From Clostridium sp. BJN0013 (lineage in GTDB: Bacteria; Bacillota; Clostridia; Clostridiales; Clostridiaceae): 64,000 bases of DNA. Positions 57,306 through 64,000 of the stretch are shown in pieces. The position numbers and the translations under genes were made by a program. The notes under the pieces were generated by a model. It was not told the DNA's origin and ran no database searches. It saw nothing but the letters and a program-made list of their open reading frames with translations. The stretch's first letter is position 1. The number at the start of each line of letters is the position of its first letter. Where the stretch lies: contig NZ_CP162495.1 of assembly GCF_040939125.1 (NCBI RefSeq), positions 310,001 to 374,000 of the forward strand. The letters are read 5' to 3'.

Positions 57306-59810
57306 ATGAAACTTTTTCAAAAAATATTTGGTTCATATAGCGAAAGAGAAGTAAAAAGAATTATACCTATAGTTGATAAAATAGATGGTTTAGATTTAAA
57401 AATACAGGCATTAACTAATGAACAGTTGAGGGCAAAGACGGATGAATTCAAGGATAGAATTTCTAAAGGAGAATCTTTAGATTCAATAATGCCTGAAGCT
57501 TTTGCAGTTGTTAGGGAAGTAGGATTTAGAACTGTGGGACTAAAACAATACAGAGAGCAGCTCATAGGTGGAATAGTTATTCATCAGGGAAGAATAGCAG
57601 AGATGAAAACTGGGGAAGGTAAAACTCTTGTTGCTACTGCACCGGCATATTTGAATGCGCTTACAGGCAAAGGAGTTCATATAATTACGGTAAATGATTA
57701 TCTTGCAAAAAGAGACAGAGATACTATGGCACCTATATATGAAGCATTAGGACTTAAAGTAGGAGTTATTTTGCATGATATGAGTCAATCCCAAAGACAG
57801 GAAGCCTATAATTGTGATATAACTTATGGAACTAATAGTGAATTTGGGTTTGATTATTTGAGAGATAATATGGTTATCTATAAAGAAGAGAGAGTTCAAA
57901 GAAAACTAAACTTTGCTATAGTAGATGAAGTTGACTCAATTTTAATTGATGAAGCTAGAACGCCACTTATTATTTCTGGAGAAGGAGAAAAGTCAACAGA
58001 ATTTTATAATATTGCCAATGGATTTGCTAAATCTTTAGAAAAAGAAGATTATAAAGTAGATGAAAAAGCAAATGCAGTAATGCTTAATGATACGGGAATA
58101 AAAAAAGCAGAGACTTTTTTTAGTCTTGAAAATTATGCAGATCCAGAAAATATGGAAATACAACACTATGTAGTGCAAGCTTTGAAAGCAAATTATATAA
58201 TGAAAAGAGATAAAGACTACATGGTAAAAAATGGAGAAGTGCTTATAGTAGATGAGTTTACAGGAAGAATGATGGAGGGTAGAAGGTATAGTGACGGACT
58301 TCATCAAGCCATAGAAGCAAAGGAAGGAGTTAAAGTAGAAAGGGAATCTAAAACTTTAGCTACAATTACTTATCAAAATTACTTTAGAATATTTAATAAG
58401 TTGTCTGGTATGACAGGTACTGCACAGACAGAAGAAAATGAATTCAGACACATATATGGATTGGATGTAATAGTTATACCTACTCACAAGCCTATAGTTA
58501 GGAAAGATTATCCAGATGTAGTGTATAAGAGTGCAAAAGGCAAATTCAAAGCTATAGCCGATGAAATATATGAAACCTATAAAAAAGGGCAGCCAGTACT
58601 TGTGGGTACAGTAAGTATAGAAAAATCTGAATTACTTTCAGATATGTTAAAGAAAAAAGGAGTACCTCATCAGGTTTTAAATGCAAAGTTTCATGAAAAA
58701 GAGGCTGATATAATTTCCTATGCAGGGCAAAAAGGAACTGTTACCATAGCAACCAATATGGCAGGCCGTGGTACAGATATAAAGCTTGGAAAAGGAGTAG
58801 TTGCCTTAGGTGGATTAAAAATAATAGGAAGTGAAAGACATGAATCAAGAAGAATTGATAATCAATTGAGAGGACGTTCTGGACGTCAGGGAGATCCAGG
58901 TATGTCAAGATTTTATGTGTCCCTTGAAGATGATCTTATGAGAATATTTGGCTCAGATAGATTACAAGGTATAGTTGAAAAATTAGGACTTAAAGATGAT
59001 GAAGCTATAGAAAGTAAAATGGTTTCAAATGCCATAGAAAATGCACAGAAAAAAGTAGAGGGAAACAATTTTGACATAAGGAAAACTTTGCTTCAATATG
59101 ATGATGTAATAAATAAACAAAGAGAAATTATATATAAACAAAGATCTCAAGTTCTTGAAGGAGAAGACCTGAAAAATGATATACAGGATATGATAAAGAG
59201 TTTAATAAATTCAATTGTGGATTCCCATATATCTGGAATAGAAGAGGATTTTGAGGATGAAATAGTAAAATTGATTGAATATATGGAAGATGTATACGTG
59301 TCTAAAGGTTCTGTTAAAAAAGAAGATATTATAAATCTTTCTAATGAGGCCATTAAAGATAAATTTGTAGATATAGCCCAAAAAATCTATGAACAAAAAG
59401 AAATGGAATTTACTTCAGAACAGATGAGAGAAATTGAAAGGGTTATACTACTTAGAGTTGTTGACACAAGATGGATGGATCATATAGATGATATGGAACA
59501 TCTGAAAAGGGCTATTGGACTTAGAGCTTATAGGCAGCAGGAGCCAGCTCAGGCATATCAATTCGAAGGCAGTGAAATGTTTGAGGAAATGATTTATAAT
59601 ATCAAATTGGATACGGTAAAATATCTAATGCATGTACAAATTGAAAGAGCTCCAGAAAGAGAAAGAGTAGTTAAAAATGTTATTACAAATCAGGAAGCGG
59701 ATTCTATGAAGAAGACACCTGTAAAAAAGGAAAAGACTGTAGGAAGAAATGATCTTTGTCCATGTGGCAGTGGTAAGAAGTATAAAAATTGCTGTGGAAG
59801 AACTGTTTAA
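57306..59810 (+). CDS. secA: Preprotein translocase ATPase SecA
   Basis: The protein of about 834 residues drives protein export through SecYEG. It starts [19 protein letters not shown]. Walker A is MKTGEGKTL, Walker [15 protein letters not shown], the helicase motifs [13 protein letters not shown] and [13 protein letters not shown] are present, and the C-terminus holds the zinc motif [17 protein letters not shown]. The ATG at 57306 has the best spacing from GTGAGG; 57291 (GTG) and 57297 (ATG) lie in or next to that site. prfB follows after 17 nt. Confidence 0.97.
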   Translation: MKLFQKIFGSYSEREVKRIIPIVDKIDGLDLKIQALTNEQLRAKTDEFKDRISKGESLDSIMPEAFAVVREVGFRTVGLKQYREQLIGGIVIHQGRIAEMKTGEGKTLVATAPAYLNALTGKGVHIITVNDYLAKRDRDTMAPIYEALGLKVGVILHDMSQSQRQEAYNCDITYGTNSEFGFDYLRDNMVIYKEERVQRKLNFAIVDEVDSILIDEARTPLIISGEGEKSTEFYNIANGFAKSLEKEDYKVDEKANAVMLNDTGIKKAETFFSLENYADPENMEIQHYVVQALKANYIMKRDKDYMVKNGEVLIVDEFTGRMMEGRRYSDGLHQAIEAKEGVKVERESKTLATITYQNYFRIFNKLSGMTGTAQTEENEFRHIYGLDVIVIPTHKPIVRKDYPDVVYKSAKGKFKAIADEIYETYKKGQPVLVGTVSIEKSELLSDMLKKKGVPHQVLNAKFHEKEADIISYAGQKGTVTIATNMAGRGTDIKLGKGVVALGGLKIIGSERHESRRIDNQLRGRSGRQGDPGMSRFYVSLEDDLMRIFGSDRLQGIVEKLGLKDDEAIESKMVSNAIENAQKKVEGNNFDIRKTLLQYDDVINKQREIIYKQRSQVLEGEDLKNDIQDMIKSLINSIVDSHISGIEEDFEDEIVKLIEYMEDVYVSKGSVKKEDIINLSNEAIKDKFVDIAQKIYEQKEMEFTSEQMREIERVILLRVVDTRWMDHIDDMEHLKRAIGLRAYRQQEPAQAYQFEGSEMFEEMIYNIKLDTVKYLMHVQIERAPERERVVKNVITNQEADSMKKTPVKKEKTVGRNDLCPCGSGKKYKNCCGRTV

Positions 59811-59827
59811 AATTGGAAGGTGATTAG

Positions 59828-60938
59828 ATGTTACTTCAATTAGAAGAAACTATTGGTAAACTAAATGAATTAGAAGAAACTATAAAAGAAATAAGGGAGT
59901 CTCTTTGACTTAGATAATTTAAAAAATAAGATAGAGGAACTGCAGGCAAAGATGCAAGAACCAAATTTTTGGAATGATATAGATAACGCCCAGAAAATAG
60001 CCAGTGAAGAAAAAAATTTAGAGAGTATACTAAATAGATATGATTTATTGTCACAGAGTATAGAAGATGCTAGGATTTTATTGGAAATTATAAAGGAAGA
60101 GGAAGACAGTATATCCTTTCAAGAAGTTATAAAGGATATAAGGGATATAGAATTTCAAGTTGAAACATTTAAAACAGAAATACTTTTATGTGGAGAATAT
60201 GACAAAAATAATGCCATATTAAATTTACATGTAGGAGTCGGTGGCACAGATGCACAGGATTGGACTGAAATGCTTCTTAGAATGTATACAAGATGGGCAG
60301 AAAAAATGGGATATAAGGTAAATACCATGGATATGCTTGAAGCAGAAGATGCAGGCATAAAAAGTGTATCTCTTAGCATTGTTGGGGAATTTGCTTATGG
60401 ATATTTGAAAAGTGAAAAAGGAATTCATCGTTTGGTTAGAATATCTCCTTTCAATGCCAACGGTAAAAGACAGACTTCCTTTGCATCTGTGGAGGTACTT
60501 CCTGAACTTACAGCTGATCAGGATATAGAAATAAAACCTGAAGACTTAAGGGTAGACACATTTAGGTCAGGAGGTGCAGGAGGGCAGCATGTAAATAAAA
60601 CTGAATCTGCTGTGAGGATAACCCACATACCTACGGGAATAGTTGTACAGTGTCAAAATGAAAGAAGCCAGCATTACAATAAAGAACAAGCATTAAAAAT
60701 TTTAAAGGCCAAATTAGTGGAATTGAAAGAAAGGGTACACAAGGATAAAATAGAAGACCTTACAGGAGAACTTAAAGATATGGGATGGGGAAGTCAGATA
60801 AGATCCTATGTATTTCATCCTTATAATTTGGTAAAGGATCATAGAACCGGTGTAGAGACCAGTAATATAACTTCTGTAATGGATGGTGATATAGATAATT
60901 TTATAAAGGGTTATTTAAAGCAACAAGGTGTTAAATAG
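59828..60938 (+). CDS. prfB: Peptide chain release factor 2 with programmed +1 frameshift
   Basis: The first frame from ATG 59828 gives 26 codons and stops at TGA (59906-59908). It is preceded by AGGGAGT and the slippery CTT, so the sequence is AGGGAGTCTCTTTGAC, the classic RF2 frameshift site. Shifting +1 continues DLDNLKNKIEELQ to 60938, giving 369 residues in total. The SPF anticodon-like motif is in RISPFNANGKR, and GGQ in SGGAGGQHVNKTESAV. Synthesis is autoregulated by RF2 through reading of the TGA. Confidence 0.97.
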
Positions 60939-60940
60939 TA

Positions 60941-60980
60941 AAAAGATGCTGAAGGCATTGCGACCTGAGGGCGTCTTTTA
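60941..60980 (+). terminator. Terminator after prfB
   Basis: AAAAAGATGC pairs with GCGTCTTTT, including one G-T, around a loop with an inner AGG/CCT pair, followed by T-rich sequence. Confidence 0.82.
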
Positions 60981-61138
60981 TTATTTATCCGAAGCTATTT
61001 TTGTCTGAGTGGATTTTGCCATATATATTGAATAAGTCTTTTTAGTTAGGCTTTTGATGATATTATAGAATTAAAGGAGGGATTATACAGCATTATGTAG
61101 AATATGTAATTTGAAAAATGAAATTAGGAGGAATTCTT

Positions 61139-61816
61139 ATGGATATTAAAGAAAATGAAAAAGCTTTAAGTATTGACAAAAAAATTATTTATTTTTTCAA
61201 GAAACCAGGGATTATTTTTAGTGAATTTATAGAAAAACCTAAGTATTTATGGACTATGCTTTTAATTATTTTAATCAATATAATTTACGGAATCATGCAA
61301 ATGACTACTTCTATAGATATTTTAAAAAAATCAATTACGGATAAATTTAAAGAAGCAGCGGCTGGTACATCTCAAGCACTTATAGAAAAATCTATAGAAT
61401 ATGCAACCTCAATACCTATACAGACTGTAACTATTATAATAACTACTATAATAGGTATATATTTAGTATCATTGGTTTACATGGGGCTGGCTAGAATTTT
61501 TGGTTCTAAAATAAAATACAAACAGATTGTATCTGTATACTGTTTAAGTATGCTGTCTATAACTATTGGTAAAATTATAAAATGGTTGTATATGGCCATC
61601 ACAAGTAACCCTTTAGGGGTAAAAGCATTAACTAAACCTACATTACTAAATGGATTTTTAGATAACTTTGATATATTCAATATATGGCAGATAGTATTAT
61701 TGACTATAGGCGTATCCATAGTTGGAAAGATTTCAAAAAAGAAAAGTTTTGCTATTGTTGCAATTTCCTGTATACTTGTTATGATTATATCTTTACACTC
61801 TTATTTAAAACTCTAA
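61139..61816 (+). CDS. Yip1-family membrane protein
   Basis: The protein of about 225 residues has a cytoplasmic N-terminal region with FFKKPGIIFSEFIEKPKYLW, typical of Yip1/DUF1282 proteins, followed by five hydrophobic segments. The role of bacterial Yip1 proteins is not clear. The ATG at 61139 follows AGGAGG with good spacing; the ATG at 61118 does not. It is followed 57 nt later by the adaptor of an ABC export system and probably shares the operon. Confidence 0.82.
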   Translation: MDIKENEKALSIDKKIIYFFKKPGIIFSEFIEKPKYLWTMLLIILINIIYGIMQMTTSIDILKKSITDKFKEAAAGTSQALIEKSIEYATSIPIQTVTIIITTIIGIYLVSLVYMGLARIFGSKIKYKQIVSVYCLSMLSITIGKIIKWLYMAITSNPLGVKALTKPTLLNGFLDNFDIFNIWQIVLLTIGVSIVGKISKKKSFAIVAISCILVMIISLHSYLKL

Positions 61817-61873
61817 AGTAACTTTAATATGCGGCAATTTTGATGATTCGAATGCAGAGAAAGGGATGGACTT

Positions 61874-62935
61874 ATGAAAGATAGAAAAAAAATATTAATT
61901 ATTGGTTCTGCTGTTGGTGTAATTATTATATTGTTTGTTGTAACACTTTTTTTAAATTATAATAAACGAAATGCACATAAAAATGATTCATTATTTGATA
62001 TATATACTATTCCAGCACAGCAGAATATATTTTTAGACGGAGAGGTTCAATATTTCAGAAAATTAAATTTTACTGAAGATGCAACTAAGGGAACCGTTGA
62101 TAAAATAAATGTGGAGGATAAAGAACAGGTAGAAAAAGGACAAACTTTATTTACCTATAAGAATGACCAGATGATAGAGCAGTATGACACTCTCACCCAG
62201 CAGCTTAACAGTATTGAGGCTCAAGCAAAATCCATGGCAAATGTACAAAATAGTGCTCAAATTTCTGAAATCAATAGTCAGAAGACAAGTTTAAAACAAC
62301 AGTTAAACAATATTAAAGATAAACGATATACCACAATTTCCGCTCCTTTTGATGGTATTGTTTCAATGACATCAGATAATGAAGATAGTACTAATAAAAT
62401 TATTTTGACATTGATTGACCCCAAAATGCAGGTAGTAGCTAGTGTTAGTGAAAAAGATGTGTTAAAACTTAAAGAAAATCAAAAAATAAAGATTACTGTG
62501 TATGGTACAAATGAAGAATTTAAAGGTACTATTAGTTCCATTAGCACTGAACCATCACAAGCACAGTCCATTCAAGGGGCTTCAGCCTCAAACTTAACAC
62601 AAACTACAGGAAGCAGTGTGTCTTATTACCCTGTTTATATTGATATAAACAATCAGCAGGGCATATATGCAGGTTTTCATATTCAGGGAACTGCGGTGGA
62701 TGAAAGTGAACTGCCCAAAATTCCAGTATCCTCAGTTTTTAATGATAATGGACATAAATCTGTATGGCTTGTAAAAAATAAAAAATTAAGAAAAGTACGT
62801 GTAAGGGTTGAAAAATATAATAATACATATGTGCAGGTGAAAAGTGGTTTAGATTTTAATGATAAAATTATGAAAAATCCATCTAGTGAAATGAAAGAAG
62901 GGGACAGCATTGACACAACATCTTCTGGAAGTTAA
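61874..62935 (+). CDS. Membrane fusion protein (MacA/HlyD-like adaptor)
   Basis: The 353-residue protein has an N-terminal membrane anchor (residues 6-28), a lipoyl-like half (KGTVDKINVEDKEQVEKGQT), a coiled-coil hairpin (residues 105-145 with QLNSIEAQAKS and SLKQQLNNI), the returning half (YTTISAPFDGIVS), and beta-barrel domains. It is the adaptor of a MacAB-type ABC exporter. It overlaps the start of the ATPase gene by 26 nt. Confidence 0.9.
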   Translation: MKDRKKILIIGSAVGVIIILFVVTLFLNYNKRNAHKNDSLFDIYTIPAQQNIFLDGEVQYFRKLNFTEDATKGTVDKINVEDKEQVEKGQTLFTYKNDQMIEQYDTLTQQLNSIEAQAKSMANVQNSAQISEINSQKTSLKQQLNNIKDKRYTTISAPFDGIVSMTSDNEDSTNKIILTLIDPKMQVVASVSEKDVLKLKENQKIKITVYGTNEEFKGTISSISTEPSQAQSIQGASASNLTQTTGSSVSYYPVYIDINNQQGIYAGFHIQGTAVDESELPKIPVSSVFNDNGHKSVWLVKNKKLRKVRVRVEKYNNTYVQVKSGLDFNDKIMKNPSSEMKEGDSIDTTSSGS

Positions 62936-63599
62936 AGGGTTATGTAAGTGGTATGAACAGGATAAAGAGTGCTGTCATATTTTAAAGAATCTTGATTTTA
63001 GAGTGGAACAAGGTTCATTTGTGGTTGTAATGGGAAAGTCAGGTAGTGGAAAGACCACTTTGTTGAATATTCTAGGACTTCTTGATAATTTCAATGAAGG
63101 AAGTTATTTATTCAATGGACAAGATGTTACGAAAATGACAGAAAACCAGCGTTGCTCATTTAGAAATAGTCATATTGGTTTTATATTTCAGCAATTTTAT
63201 TTAATTGAATCTTTAACAGTGGCTCAAAACATTGAACTTCCACTATTGTATCATGGAGGATATAGTAACGAGCAAAGAATTGACATGGTAAAAAAAAGTC
63301 TTCAAGATGTCGAACTTGAGGAAAAATTTAAAAGTTATCCAAATGAGTTATCTGGGGGGCAACAACAGCGTATTTCAATTGCCAGAGCACTTGTTAATGA
63401 GCCCGATGTTATTCTGGCAGATGAGCCTACAGGTGCACTGGACTGGAAAACCGGTCTAAAAATCATTGATATATTGGTTAAACTTAATAAACAAAATAGA
63501 ACTATTATAATGGTAACTCATGATAGTGATCTTAAAAAATACGCTACTCATTGTGTTTTTCTCAAAGACGGTATTTTTTCTGAGGAGGATAATATATGA
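62910..63599 (+). CDS. ABC transporter ATP-binding protein (MacB/LolD type)
   Basis: The 229-residue ATPase has Walker A VMGKSGSGKTTLLN near residue 40, Q-loop FIFQQFYLIESLT, signature LSGGQQQRISIARAL, Walker B VILADEPTGALD and H-loop TMVTHDSD (IIMVTHDS). The start is TTG at 62910, after AAGGGGGAC. The permease gene starts inside its stop (ATGA overlap), so the three genes are translationally coupled. Confidence 0.96.
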   Translation: MTQHLLEVKGLCKWYEQDKECCHILKNLDFRVEQGSFVVVMGKSGSGKTTLLNILGLLDNFNEGSYLFNGQDVTKMTENQRCSFRNSHIGFIFQQFYLIESLTVAQNIELPLLYHGGYSNEQRIDMVKKSLQDVELEEKFKSYPNELSGGQQQRISIARALVNEPDVILADEPTGALDWKTGLKIIDILVKLNKQNRTIIMVTHDSDLKKYATHCVFLKDGIFSEEDNI

Positions 63600-64000
63600 A
63601 TTTGTGGGAACTTATATATAGTGCAGTTTTAAGTTTACGTACACATAAGCTTAGAGTTTTTTTAACCATGATAGGAATAATTATTGGAATAAGTTCTGTG
63701 GTTATTATTCTTTCTATTGGAGAAGGGTTAAAAGCACAGGTAAATCAATCCACTAGTGATGTGGGGGCAAATACTATTACTGTTAATTTTGAACCTTCAG
63801 ATGTAGATTCTACGAAAGTAGATACACCATTTGAATATAAGGACTTTCAATCTCTTAAAAATGTTGATGGTGTAGAACAAGTTAGTAAGAGCAGCAGCGG
63901 ATTAGAAGGCCTGGTAGGAGTTACTGAAAATGCAACTTTTTTTGACAAACAGTCTTACCTGATGATAAATGACTATGATAAGAGTTCAGGCGTTGTGGCA
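63596..64000 (+). CDS. MacB-like ABC transporter permease, 5' part
   Basis: The first 135 codons of a FtsX/MacB permease are in the window. Residues 1-20 form a cytoplasmic amphipathic start (MNLWELIYSAVLSLRTHKLR), the first membrane helix follows (FLTMIGIIIGISSVVIILSIG), and then the extracellular MacB-PCD domain begins (QVNQSTSDVGANTITVNF). The gene continues beyond the window. Confidence 0.94.
   Translation, partial: MNLWELIYSAVLSLRTHKLRVFLTMIGIIIGISSVVIILSIGEGLKAQVNQSTSDVGANTITVNFEPSDVDSTKVDTPFEYKDFQSLKNVDGVEQVSKSSSGLEGLVGVTENATFFDKQSYLMINDYDKSSGVVA

Noticed and set aside
60980-61010. TTATCCGAAGC near 60988, resembling the start of the three-copy structured element
   Set aside because: Only about ten bases match; none of the other conserved blocks follow.

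Overview
The window looks like the chromosome of a low-GC, spore-forming, anaerobic Clostridium. The evidence is strong A+T bias, AGGAGG-type ribosome binding sites, spore genes (spoIID, spoIIQ-like, spoIIID, yyaC, an alpha/beta SASP), an F-type ATP synthase operon and tandem acetoacetyl-CoA thiolases. The tandem thiolases and overall gene content recall Clostridium kluyveri; that species call is from memory and is not proven here.

Layout. 1-2715: the 3' end of one thiolase gene and a complete, nearly identical second copy. 2716-4700: a graveyard of nested insertion-sequence remnants (IS200/IS605, IS1182-like, IS3-like, and an IS4-like element with 16-bp inverted ends sitting inside the IS3 remnant). 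5125-11837: atpI-B-E-F-H-A-G-D-C. 12149-18707: ywmB-like, murA, spoIID, spoIIQ-like, spoIIID, mbl and, on the other strand, yyaC, the conserved envelope and sporulation neighbourhood of Firmicutes. 19120-19556: five tRNA genes. 19633-20979: SAM-I riboswitch and metK. 21164-23364: a two-gene unit with an orphan nitrogenase-component-1-like protein and a metal or cobalamin type binding lipoprotein. 23791-27693: recD2, a degenerate comFA-like gene and comFC.

27700-56600 is an accessory island. It begins with a structured RNA that I think is of the raiA type and ends just before the raiA/hpf gene, so it probably separates an RNA and a gene that are usually adjacent. It holds a T-box leader followed by a second antiterminator/terminator module, a TipA-like regulator with a doubled C-terminal domain, a MazEF-type pair with a stop codon in the toxin, a serine-recombinase remnant, a type VII secretion LXG/WXG100 polymorphic-toxin cassette with an in-frame stop, a 321-bp MITE with a 5-bp target duplication, an IS4-family transposase remnant, a MerR/FMN-reductase operon, a transglutaminase-like gene, several decayed genes, NADP-isocitrate dehydrogenase, PAP2/glycosyltransferase/UDP-galactopyranose-mutase genes, a signal peptidase, a SASP, an acyltransferase, a tyrosine recombinase and ilvE. 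56626-60938 returns to the core with raiA, secA and prfB (programmed +1 frameshift). 61139-64000 holds a Yip1-family protein and a MacAB-like ABC export system that runs off the window end.

The most unusual signals are a structured element of about 150 nt present three times (18749, 52413, 54099) whose stems change together between copies; the raiA-type RNA stranded some 29 kb from raiA; the two-module T-box; the orphan NifD/K-like protein; and the LXG toxin cassette interrupted by one stop codon.
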